From RGIG5612 sp045627365 (lineage in GTDB: Bacteria; Bacillota; Clostridia; Lachnospirales; Lachnospiraceae), in NCBI GenBank assembly GCA_045627365.1, contig JAZQNN010000031.1, forward strand, positions 1-64,000: a stretch of DNA of 64,000 bases. The letters run 5' to 3'. The notes below the pieces were generated by a model. The model saw nothing but the letters and a program-made list of their open reading frames with translations, searched no databases and was not told where the DNA came from. A program made the position numbers and the translations under genes. This document shows positions 16,095-24,763 of this stretch, one piece after another (position 1 is the stretch's first letter; every line of letters starts with the position of its first letter).

Positions 16095-19000
16095 TTATCT
16101 GAAATACTTAACTGCTGCCTCGAACATTCTGATGTCGTAATTGCCCGGAACGTTCTTGTAAAGGCCTGCACCGATTCTTTCTGAATGTCCCATCTTGCCG
16201 AATACTCTGCCGTCCGGTGAGGTGATTCCCTCGATCGCAAATGCCGAATCGTTCGGATTGTATCTGACATCTCCGGTCGCATTGTTTCTGAAATCAACGT
16301 ACTGCGTAGCGATCTGGCCATTTGCCGCGAGCTGCCTGATGAGCTCCTCGGATGCTAAGAATCTGCCTTCTCCGTGTGAAATAGCCACATTGTAGACCTC
16401 ACCCGGCTCTGTAAGTGCCAGCCATGGTGACTTGTTGGATGCAACTCTGGTGCGGACGATCTTGGACTGGTGGCGCGCAATGGTATTGAATGTAAGTGTC
16501 GGGCAGTTCTCATCCGTATCGATGATCTTTCCGTAAGGCACAAGTCCGAGTTTGATGAGAGCCTGGAATCCGTTGCAGATACCGCAGATAAGTCCGTCCC
16601 TTTGTTCAAGAAGTTCCATCACACCCTCCTTGATCGCTGCGTTACGGAAGAATGCCGTGATGAATTTGCCGCTTCCGTCAGGCTCATCTCCGCCGGAAAA
16701 TCCGCCCGGAATGAAGATCATCTGGGCATCTTTCAGCTTGGATGCGAATTCGTCTACGCTGGCTGCGATCGCGTCGGCGCTCAGATTTCTGATAACTATG
16801 ATCTCAGGATCAGCTCCGGCGTCTGCAACAGCCTTGGCACTGTCGTACTCGCAGTTCGTTCCCGGGAACGCCGGAATAAGTACCTTCGGCTTAGCTGATC
16901 TGATATGAGGAACAGGCCAGCCTTCTGCCTTGAAGTTAAAGTTCTCCATCGGGCCGCTGCCCTGAGAAATATTGCAGCTGAATACGCTTTCAAGCTTATC
17001 TTCGTACTCTCTGTTAAGCGCGTTCGTGCTTACTCTTTCATCAGCGAATGGCTCGTTGCCGTATACGAAGAACGCGGCGTTGCTTACCTCACCGAGTGTC
17101 ACAACGTTTACATCCGCAGGAGTATCGGCAATATCCGAAGTAAGCTCAACAACAAATGCGCCGTAATTATATCCGAAGATGTCCTGAACGCTCAGTTCCT
17201 TGTTGAACAGGAATCCGTAATCATTGCCCATGCCCATCTTAAGTACAGCTTCTGCCGCTCCGCCCATACCCGGCGTATACATTGCTGCTGCCTTACCGGA
17301 ACGCGCGAGTGCCGTAACGAAATCAAAACACTTAAGGAGCGATTCGGTAACAGGGAGTCCGTCTTTATCCGTGTCCGGTCTTACAAATATTACTTTGTCT
17401 CCGGCTTTCTTGAAATAGTTCGAAACTATATCGTCTGTCTTCTGCGTGGTGACTGCGAATGAAACCAGTGTCGGCGGAACATCAAGCTGCTCGAAAGAAC
17501 CGCTCATTGAGTCCTTGCCGCCTATTGCGCCTATCTTAAGGGCCATCTGCGCCTTAAAAGCACCAAGAAGTGCGGCAAATGGCTTACCGAATCTTACAGG
17601 ATCCTTGCCCGGCTTCTCGAAATACTCCTGGAATGTGAGATAAACATCCTTGAATTCCGCGCCTGTCGCGATCAGCTTGCTTACCGACTCGATAACTGCC
17701 AGATAGGCTCCGTGGAACGGGCTCTTCTCAGCGATAAACGGATTGTAACCCCAGGACATCAGCGAACAATCGTCAGTATGGCCTTTCTCGACTGATATTT
17801 TCTGGACCATTGCCTGGATAGGTGTCAGCTGCTTTCTTCCGCCGAAAGGCATCAGCACAGTACCTGCGCCGATCGTGGAGTCAAATCTTTCCGACAAACC
17901 TCTCTTAGAGCAGATATTAAGGTCAGATGCAAGTGCTTTATAGTTGCCTGAGAATGATCCCTCGACAGTTTTCTTCCATTCCTTAGGAGCCGCCGGTGTA
18001 AGAGATACATGCTTTGCCGCGCCGTTGGTATCTAAGAACGCACGGCTTACGTCAACTATTACTTTGCCGTTCCAGGTCATTGTAAGACGAGGATCTTCTT
18101 TGACGAGCGCTACGCGGCATGCCTGAAGGTTCTCTTTGTGAGCTAAGGCGATAAATACGTCAGCGTCCTTAGCTTCAACAACAACTGCCGTTCTTTCCTG
18201 AGATTCGCTTATTGCAAGCTCAGTACCGTCAAGACCTTCGTATTTTTTCGGAACTGCGTTAAGGTCGATATCAAGGCCGTCTGCCAGTTCTCCGATTGCT
18301 ACCGAAACTCCGCCTGCGCCGAAGTCGTTGCATCTCTTGATCAGGCGTGATGCCTCAGGATTTCTGAAGAGCCTCTGAAGCTTCCTCTCCTCAGGGGCAT
18401 TTCCTTTCTGGACCTCTGCGCCGCATGTCTCGACAGAGTGCACGTTGTGCGCCTTGGATGAGCCTGTTGCTCCGCCGATACCGTCACGTCCCGTGCTGCC
18501 GCCTAAGAAGATGACAACATCGCCCGGTGCCGGAACTTCTCTTCTTACATTGACCTCAGGGGTTGCCGCTATAACGGCACCGATCTCCATCCTCTTGGCT
18601 GCATAGCCCGGGTGATAAAGCTCATCAACGATGCCTGTCGCAAGGCCTATCTGGTTGCCGTATGAAGAATATCCGTTGGCCGCTGTGGTAACGATCTTAC
18701 GTTGCGGAAGCTTTCCGGGTATCGTGTCCGCAACCGGAGTAAGCGGATCTGCAGCGCCTGTGATACGCATTGCGCCGTAGACGTATGAACGACCTGAAAG
18801 CGGGTCTCTTATCGCGCCGCCGATACATGTTGCGGCGCCGCCGAAAGGCTCGATCTCTGTCGGATGGTTATGTGTCTCGTTCTTGAATAACAAAAGCCAC
18901 GGCTCTGTCTTTCCGTCTACTTCAACATTGATCTTAACGGTGCAGGCATTGATCTCTTCTGACTCATCGAGTTTGCCAAGAAGACCGTGCTTTCTCAAGT

Positions 19001-19835
19001 ATTTAACAGCCAGTGTGCCGATATCCATAAGGCAAACAGGCTTTGTGCGGCCGAGTTCTTTCCTGACTGCAAGATAATCCTCATAGGCTTTGGAAAGTTC
19101 CTCGTCCTCAAATGTAACATTATCTATGATCGTATTGAAGGTGGTATGCCTGCAGTGATCTGACCAATATGTGTCGATCATTCTGATCTCGGTTATGGTC
19201 GGATCTCTGTGCTCTTCATTTTTAAAGTAATCACGACAGAATTCAACGTCGTCCGCATCCATTGCCAGACCGTAGTCCGCAACGAATCCGGCAAAATCCG
19301 CCTTGCTCATCTCATTGAAGCCTTCAAGCGTCTGAACAGTCTCAGGGATAGCGTATTGCGCCTTAAGAGATGCCGGAAGCTCTAAAGATGCCTCGCGCGC
19401 CTCTACAGGGTTGATAACGTATTTCTTGATCTCAGCAAGCTGCTCCTCACTGATATCTCCGTAAAGGACGTAAACCTTGGCAGATGCAATGATCGGACGT
19501 TCCTTCTGTGAGATTATCTGGATGCACTGTGCGGCAGAATCTGCTCTCTGATCAAACTGTCCCGGCAGATACTCAACAGCGAATACCTTGCCTTCTCCAA
19601 GCTCAGCACTTGAAAAAACAGGATCTTCAGACGCGATATCCAGCTGCGGCTCGGAAAAAACAGTCTTTACAGCGTAATCGAAAAGCTCGCCTTCCATACC
19701 TTCTGCGTCGTAACGGTTGAAGATACGGACACCTGTCAGCTCGGCGATACCAAGCAGATTCCTTGCGTCTGAATAAAGGGCTTTGGCCTCATTTGCAAGT
19801 TCTTTTTTCTTCTCAACATAAATTCTGCGAACCAT
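16095..19835 (-). CDS. purL: Phosphoribosylformylglycinamidine synthase (single chain)
   Basis: 1246 residues, the large fused form combining PurS-like, PurL-type synthase and glutaminase domains, of the length and style of the clade II clostridial enzyme. It converts FGAR plus glutamine and ATP to FGAM, purine step 4. Visible landmarks: HNHPTEIEPFGGAATCIGG, the GGATGSSKAHNVHS block, KCNDFGAGGVSVA, and a C-terminal class I glutaminase (from about residue 980) with nucleophile Cys in ICGICNGFQALIKLG and the SHGEGRF histidine. Its own glutaminase looks intact, in contrast to PurF in the same operon. Last gene of the operon, 19 bases after purD. Confidence 0.96.
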   Translation of the reverse strand: MVRRIYVEKKKELANEAKALYSDARNLLGIAELTGVRIFNRYDAEGMEGELFDYAVKTVFSEPQLDIASEDPVFSSAELGEGKVFAVEYLPGQFDQRADSAAQCIQIISQKERPIIASAKVYVLYGDISEEQLAEIKKYVINPVEAREASLELPASLKAQYAIPETVQTLEGFNEMSKADFAGFVADYGLAMDADDVEFCRDYFKNEEHRDPTITEIRMIDTYWSDHCRHTTFNTIIDNVTFEDEELSKAYEDYLAVRKELGRTKPVCLMDIGTLAVKYLRKHGLLGKLDESEEINACTVKINVEVDGKTEPWLLLFKNETHNHPTEIEPFGGAATCIGGAIRDPLSGRSYVYGAMRITGAADPLTPVADTIPGKLPQRKIVTTAANGYSSYGNQIGLATGIVDELYHPGYAAKRMEIGAVIAATPEVNVRREVPAPGDVVIFLGGSTGRDGIGGATGSSKAHNVHSVETCGAEVQKGNAPEERKLQRLFRNPEASRLIKRCNDFGAGGVSVAIGELADGLDIDLNAVPKKYEGLDGTELAISESQERTAVVVEAKDADVFIALAHKENLQACRVALVKEDPRLTMTWNGKVIVDVSRAFLDTNGAAKHVSLTPAAPKEWKKTVEGSFSGNYKALASDLNICSKRGLSERFDSTIGAGTVLMPFGGRKQLTPIQAMVQKISVEKGHTDDCSLMSWGYNPFIAEKSPFHGAYLAVIESVSKLIATGAEFKDVYLTFQEYFEKPGKDPVRFGKPFAALLGAFKAQMALKIGAIGGKDSMSGSFEQLDVPPTLVSFAVTTQKTDDIVSNYFKKAGDKVIFVRPDTDKDGLPVTESLLKCFDFVTALARSGKAAAMYTPGMGGAAEAVLKMGMGNDYGFLFNKELSVQDIFGYNYGAFVVELTSDIADTPADVNVVTLGEVSNAAFFVYGNEPFADERVSTNALNREYEDKLESVFSCNISQGSGPMENFNFKAEGWPVPHIRSAKPKVLIPAFPGTNCEYDSAKAVADAGADPEIIVIRNLSADAIAASVDEFASKLKDAQMIFIPGGFSGGDEPDGSGKFITAFFRNAAIKEGVMELLEQRDGLICGICNGFQALIKLGLVPYGKIIDTDENCPTLTFNTIARHQSKIVRTRVASNKSPWLALTEPGEVYNVAISHGEGRFLASEELIRQLAANGQIATQYVDFRNNATGDVRYNPNDSAFAIEGITSPDGRVFGKMGHSERIGAGLYKNVPGNYDIRMFEAAVKYFR

Positions 19836-19854
19836 GTTAATCCTCCGAATAATA

Positions 19855-21117
19855 CTACAGTGCCTTCATGGCTCTTGCGCCGATGTCGTGTCTGTAGTAC
19901 AAGTTATCACATTTTATTTTCTCTACGAGAGCATATGAAGCCTTGATTGCCTCAGGAAGTGACGGAGCCGTTGCCGTAACAGCAAGGACTCTGCCGCCGT
20001 TTGTCAGGAGCTTGCCGCCTTCGGCCTTAGCGCCTGCAACATATACGTTCGGCATTACGTCTTCCGGAATATCCATGACAAATCCCTTCTCATAGGATAC
20101 CGGGTATCCTTTTGATGCCATGATCACGCAGCATGCGCTGCCGTCTGCCCACTTAACATCCATTTCTGAAAGACGCTCTTCGGTAACGGCCTGCATAACG
20201 CTAAGGAGGTCGCTTCCCAGAAGCGGCAGTACGACCTGTGCCTCCGGATCGCCGAATCTGCAATTATATTCGATGACCTTCGGTCCGTTCTTTGTTATCA
20301 TAAGGCCAAAGTAAAGGCATCCTTTGAATGTACGTCCCTCGGCGTTCATGGCGTTCATGGTCGGAAGGAATATCTTCTCCATGCACTCAGCCGCGATTTC
20401 CTCAGTGTAGTAAGGATTCGGCGCGATCGTGCCCATTCCGCCGGTGTTAAGGCCGGTATCATTGTCGCCCGCTCTCTTGTGGTCCATTGAAGAAACCATC
20501 GGAACAACCACTTTGCCGTCGGTAAATGACAATACGGAAACTTCCGGGCCCTCTAAGAATTCCTCGATGACGATATTGTCGCCGCTCTTTCCGAAGACCT
20601 TGTCCTGCATCATTGATACTACAGCTGCCTTGGCTTCCTCGCGTGTCATGGCGATGATAACGCCCTTGCCGAGCGCAAGTCCGTCGGCCTTGATCACTGT
20701 AGGGATCGGTGCTGTGTCAAGGTATTTAAGAGCCGCATCCATGTCGTTGAATACTTCATAAGCTGCGGTAGGTATTCCGTATTTCTTCATCAGGTTCTTG
20801 GAAAACACCTTGCTGCCCTCGATGATCGCAGCATTTGCACGCGGGCCGAAGCACGGGATGCCTACAGCCTCAAGCGCGTCAACGCAGCCCAGGACCAGAG
20901 GATCGTCAGGCGCAACAACTGCATAGTCGATCGCATTTTCCTTGGCCCAGGCAACGATTTTGTCTATCTCCTTGGCTCCGATATCTACGCATTCGGCATC
21001 ACCGGCGAATCCGCCGTTTCCGGGGAGCGCGTAGATCTTCGTAACTTCCGGATTTTCTTTCAGTTTCTTGATGATAGCGTGCTCTCTGCCGCCACCGCCA
21101 ACCACCATTATTTTCAT
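19855..21117 (-). CDS. purD: Phosphoribosylamine-glycine ligase
   Basis: 420 residues, the normal length for GAR synthetase (purine step 2, an ATP-grasp ligase joining glycine to phosphoribosylamine). Signatures seen: N-terminal MVVGGGGREHAIIKKL, KADGLALGKGVIIA in the ATP-grasp fold, and RFGDPEAQVVLPLL. The ribosome binding site AAGGAG lies 6-7 bases upstream. It lies between purH and purL with short gaps. Confidence 0.96.
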   Translation of the reverse strand: MKIMVVGGGGREHAIIKKLKENPEVTKIYALPGNGGFAGDAECVDIGAKEIDKIVAWAKENAIDYAVVAPDDPLVLGCVDALEAVGIPCFGPRANAAIIEGSKVFSKNLMKKYGIPTAAYEVFNDMDAALKYLDTAPIPTVIKADGLALGKGVIIAMTREEAKAAVVSMMQDKVFGKSGDNIVIEEFLEGPEVSVLSFTDGKVVVPMVSSMDHKRAGDNDTGLNTGGMGTIAPNPYYTEEIAAECMEKIFLPTMNAMNAEGRTFKGCLYFGLMITKNGPKVIEYNCRFGDPEAQVVLPLLGSDLLSVMQAVTEERLSEMDVKWADGSACCVIMASKGYPVSYEKGFVMDIPEDVMPNVYVAGAKAEGGKLLTNGGRVLAVTATAPSLPEAIKASYALVEKIKCDNLYYRHDIGARAMKAL

Positions 21118-21131
21118 AAGGGATCTCCTTT

Positions 21132-22316
21132 TTAGTGATGGAACAGCCTCATGCCGGTAAACGCCATTGACATTCCGTACTTATCGCAGCACTCGATGAC
21201 CTGCTGGTCACGGATCGATCCGCCCGGCTCCGCAACATACTTAACACCGCTCTTCTTGCCGCGCTCGATGCTGTCCTCGAATGGGAAGAATGCGTCAGAT
21301 CCGAGTGATACGCCGTCAACTGTATCGAGGTATGCTCTCTGCTCTTCCTTGGTGAAAGGAGCCGGCTGCTCGGTGAAGTATTTCTGCCAGTTGCCATCTG
21401 CGCATACATCTTCTTCATTCTGGTTGATATATCCGTCGATAACGTTGTCTCTGATAGGTCTTGCGATGTCCTCACGGAACGGAAGGTTAAGGACCTTGTC
21501 GCTCTGACGGAGGAACCATGTATCAGCTTTACCGCCTGCAAGGCGTGTGCAGTGAACTCTTGACTGCTGGCCTGCGCCAACGCCGATTGCCTGTCCGTCA
21601 ACTGCGAAGCAGACTGAATTGGACTGAGTATATTTCAAGGTGATCAAAGATACGATAAGGTCGCGGATAGCGCTCTTTGGAAGCTCTTTGTCAGCTGTAA
21701 CTACGTTGCTTAAAAGTTCTCTGTTGATCTTGAAGTTATTTCTGCCCTGCTCGAAAGTTACGCCGAATACCTGCTTGGTCTCCTGAACTTCAGGAACGTA
21801 ATTCGGGTCGATCTGAACGATATTGTAGTTGCCGCCTCTCTTGGACTTAAGGATCTCAAGTGCTTCAGGCTCATAACCCGGAGCGATGATTCCGTCTGAT
21901 ACTTCTCACTTGATCATGCTTGCTGTGGTAACGTCGCAAACATCAGAAAGAGCGACCCAGTCGCCGAATGAGCAAAGTCTGTCGGTTCCTCTTGCTCTTG
22001 CGTAAGCGCAGACTAAAAGAGAATCGTCAAGACCCGGAATATCATCATAGAAGCAGGCTTTCTTAAGCTTTTCAGGAAGAATGGTTCCTACTGCTGCAGA
22101 TGTCGGGCTAACATGCTTGAAAGATGTAGCTGCAGGAAGTCCGAGCGCCTCTTTAAGTTCCTTAACAAGCTGCCATGAGTTGAATGCATCAAGGAAATTG
22201 ATGAATCCCGGACGTCCGTTCAGGATCTGGATAGGCAGTTCTGAGCCGTCTTTCATATAAATTTTGGCCGGCTTCTGATTTGGGTTGCATCCGTATTTAA
22301 GTTCAAATTCTTTCAT
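21132..22316 (-). pseudogene. purH: AICAR formyltransferase gene interrupted by in-frame TGA
   Basis: Conceptual 394-codon gene for stand-alone AICAR transformylase (the PurH C-terminal activity, sometimes called PurV), the penultimate step to IMP using 10-formyl-THF. Codon 137 is TGA (21906-21908). The frame continues without another stop on both sides, and the protein family reads straight through (SMIK, stop, EVSDGIIAPGYEPEALEIL). The catalytic Lys-His pair (FKHVSPTSAAVG, residues 67-68) lies in the first part; the C-terminal folate and dimer regions lie after the stop. An Arg codon (CGA or AGA) changed by one base is the likely origin. TGA ends other genes here, so it is not sense in this genome. 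Either a true nonsense mutation or a sequence error. Confidence 0.85.
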
Positions 22317-22327
22317 TGTGCTCCTCC

Positions 22328-23047
22328 TTAAGCATTCTTATTAAGTAAACGTTCTTCCTTAGCGCCCGATGCAAGATCGGTGTAGCGAACGTAAAGAGAT
22401 ATTTTGTTGTCCTGGTTTAAATTATTCCAAAGAAGCTCTGTGAAAGCGTCAATGTCATCACAGATCGCTACGCGTTCAGGCTCGCCCTGGAATGTCGGGA
22501 TCGGATTTCCGTCGCATACATAGGTATGGATGAAATGTCCGAGTCCGTTGATCTTGGAGTAATCGTAGGTGAAACGGTTGCATGCACTGCCTTCGGCATC
22601 CGAGCTCTTTAAAATGCTCATCTGGTAGCCGAAGCTTCCGTTCTCAAACTCGAGCATAGCGCTGATTCTCGGAGTCCAGTTTGGTCCGTCCGGCTCGAAT
22701 TCGCGGCTCTTTAAGGACTCGGCAAAGCCCTTGCCTGCCTCTAATCCTTCATAGATCGTATCGGTCTGATTGCCGTTGGTGACGATCAGCTTGTTTCCGT
22801 ATTCTCTTACAGCTGCGTAAATGATAAGGCTTGGGTCTTCAACCTTTGAAGCATCAAAAGGCTCGGTGAAAACAGCCTCGTCCTTCTTGACAAACACTCT
22901 GTTGCGGCTGTTGTTGGAGCGGCCCATGATAAAATATGCTGCCACTGCCTTGGTGCCGTCAGCTGTTGTGCCGACTACAATGCCTCTTCCCGGGTATGTA
23001 TTGCCTGCAAGAAGCCCGCCCAGATCATCGATCTTGTAAATGTCCAT
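22328..23047 (-). CDS. purO: IMP cyclohydrolase, PurO-type
   Basis: 239 residues resembling the PurO family of IMP cyclohydrolases first described in archaea (ring closure of FAICAR to IMP). Seen: an N-terminal NTN-hydrolase-like start (LLAGNTYPGRGIVVGTT), AYFIMGRSNNSRNRVF, and PNWTPRISAMLEF. It lies 11 bases before the AICAR formyltransferase gene. The two together replace bifunctional PurH, whose own cyclohydrolase domain is absent from the neighbour. The ribosome binding site GAGGAG precedes the ATG. Placement in the purine operon strongly supports the call. Confidence 0.88.
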   Translation of the reverse strand: MDIYKIDDLGGLLAGNTYPGRGIVVGTTADGTKAVAAYFIMGRSNNSRNRVFVKKDEAVFTEPFDASKVEDPSLIIYAAVREYGNKLIVTNGNQTDTIYEGLEAGKGFAESLKSREFEPDGPNWTPRISAMLEFENGSFGYQMSILKSSDAEGSACNRFTYDYSKINGLGHFIHTYVCDGNPIPTFQGEPERVAICDDIDAFTELLWNNLNQDNKISLYVRYTDLASGAKEERLLNKNA

Positions 23048-23085
23048 ATTCGCTCTCCTCTATGATTATTTATTTACAAACTGAT

Positions 23086-23700
23086 TTATTCTTCCGCGCA
23101 AATAATTGCGCTTACTTTCTCGACAGCCTTTGGGAAAATGACCCATTCGGCCTGCTCCATAACACGCCTTTGAAGGATCTCAGGTGTGTCACCGTCTAAG
23201 ACCTCAACGGCCTTCTGCATAATGATCTCGCCGCCGTCAGGGATCTCGTTTACATAATGAACCGTTGCGCCGGTGACCTTAACGCCGTAATTAAGCGCAG
23301 CCTCGTGGACCCTAAGTCCGTAAAAGCCTTCGCCGCAAAATGACGGGATCAGCGCCGGATGGATATTGATTATCCTCTTCGGATAATGTGAGGTGAATTT
23401 CTCACTTAAGATGCTCATAAAGCCGCCGAGCACGATAAGATCGATTTTTCTCTCATCGATTGCCTCGATCAGAGCATCCTCGAAAGGTTCCTGTCCGCCG
23501 CACGCTTTTCTTGTAATGGTGAGGCCTTCGACACCGGCATTTGCCGCACGTTCAAGCGCATATGCGCCTTCCTTGTTGGAAATTACGAGCACGACTTCAC
23601 CGGATGTGATAATACCGGACTTTTCCGCGTCAAGTATTGCCTGAAGGTTCGTGCCTCCGCCTGATACCAAAACCGCGATTCTTGCTTTCTTTTTCTCCAT
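23086..23700 (-). CDS. purN: Phosphoribosylglycinamide formyltransferase
   Basis: 204 residues, normal for PurN (purine step 3, formyl transfer from 10-formyl-THF to GAR). Seen: IAVLVSGGGTNLQAILDA at the N-terminus, the catalytic block INIHPALIPSFCG with Asn/His, and a GATVHYVNEIPDGGEII segment with the catalytic Asp environment. It starts 16 bases after purM. Its formyl donor can be supplied by the fhs and folD genes of this window. Confidence 0.95.
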   Translation of the reverse strand: MEKKKARIAVLVSGGGTNLQAILDAEKSGIITSGEVVLVISNKEGAYALERAANAGVEGLTITRKACGGQEPFEDALIEAIDERKIDLIVLGGFMSILSEKFTSHYPKRIINIHPALIPSFCGEGFYGLRVHEAALNYGVKVTGATVHYVNEIPDGGEIIMQKAVEVLDGDTPEILQRRVMEQAEWVIFPKAVEKVSAIICAEE

Positions 23701-23716
23701 GACAGCCTTCCTTCGG

Positions 23717-24760
23717 TTACAGAATTACTATTTTCTCATCGCTATCGATGATCCTGCCGATGATGTAAGGTGCTTCGCCGTTTTCTTTAAGAACAGCCAG
23801 TGCCTTATCTGCATCCTCTGCTGCCACAACGATGCTCATGCCGACACCCATGTTGAAGGTATTGAACATATCCCTCTCGCTGATCCCGCCTTCTTTGGCG
23901 ATGAGTCTGAAGATAGGAAGTACCTTAACGTCTTCTTTCCTGATCTCGGCGCCCAGTCCGTCAGGAATGCTGCGCGGGATATTCTCGTAGAAGCCGCCGC
24001 CTGTTATGTGGCTGATGCCTTTGACCCTGACCTCATTAAGAAGCGCAAGAACAGGCTTTACATATATTCTGGTCGGTGTAAGAAGTGTCTCGCCGAGGCT
24101 CCTGCCGCCGAGTTCTTCAACCGGGGACTTAAGGTCTGCGTTTTCAACATCAAATACCTTGCGGACGAGTGAAAATCCGTTGGAATGAACACCGCTTGAA
24201 GGAAGCGCGATGATCACATCTCCGGCCTTCATAGTCTTGTTGTCGATGATCTTGGACTTGTCTACAACGCCTGTTGTGTATCCTGCAAGGTCGTATTCGT
24301 CTACTGAATAGAAGCCCGGCATCTCGGCAGTCTCTCCGCCGATAAGAGCGGCACCTGCCTGAACGCAGCCTTCCGCAACGCCGGCTCCGTTATCGTCGAT
24401 CCTCTCAGGAACGTTCTTGCCGCAGGCAATATAATCGAGGAAGAATAACGGCTTGGCACCGCAGCAGATAACGTCGTTGACGCACATTGCTACGCAGTCG
24501 ATACCGACCGTATCATGCTTGTCCATGAGGAAAGCGATCTTAAGTTTGGTTCCTACTCCGTCTGTTCCGCTTACAAGTACCGGGCGGGTCATGCCTTCGA
24601 TATCAAGCTCAAAAAGGCCTCCGAAACCGCCTACGTCCGAACAAACGCCCTCGGTCATGGTCCTTGCTATATGCTTCTTCATCAATTCAACAGCCTTGTA
24701 ACCTGCGGTAATATCAACGCCCGCTGCTGCGTAGCTGTCTGATCTGGATAAATCATTCAT
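23717..24760 (-). CDS. purM: Phosphoribosylformylglycinamidine cyclo-ligase
   Basis: 347 residues, the normal AIR synthetase length (purine step 5). Signatures: DSYAAAGVDITAGYKAVELMKKH at the start, GVGTKLKIAFLM, the CVNDVICCGAKPLFFLDYIA motif, GGETAEMPGFY, and HITGGGFYENIPR in the C-terminal half. It follows purF after 3 bases with GGGAGG in the end of purF, indicating tight coupling. Confidence 0.96.
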   Translation of the reverse strand: MNDLSRSDSYAAAGVDITAGYKAVELMKKHIARTMTEGVCSDVGGFGGLFELDIEGMTRPVLVSGTDGVGTKLKIAFLMDKHDTVGIDCVAMCVNDVICCGAKPLFFLDYIACGKNVPERIDDNGAGVAEGCVQAGAALIGGETAEMPGFYSVDEYDLAGYTTGVVDKSKIIDNKTMKAGDVIIALPSSGVHSNGFSLVRKVFDVENADLKSPVEELGGRSLGETLLTPTRIYVKPVLALLNEVRVKGISHITGGGFYENIPRSIPDGLGAEIRKEDVKVLPIFRLIAKEGGISERDMFNTFNMGVGMSIVVAAEDADKALAVLKENGEAPYIIGRIIDSDEKIVIL

Positions 24761-24763
24761 TGA

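Noticed and set aside
21132..21647. Independent 171-residue gene downstream of the purH stop codon
   Set aside because: The Met at 21647 is internal to the AICAR formyltransferase frame, has no ribosome binding site, and family sequence continues upstream of it without a break up to the TGA.
21906..21908. TGA recoded as tryptophan or selenocysteine
   Set aside because: TGA is the normal stop of several genes in the window (for example comEC, purL neighbours, SDR), the family does not use Sec at this position, and no SECIS-like hairpin was noticed just after it.
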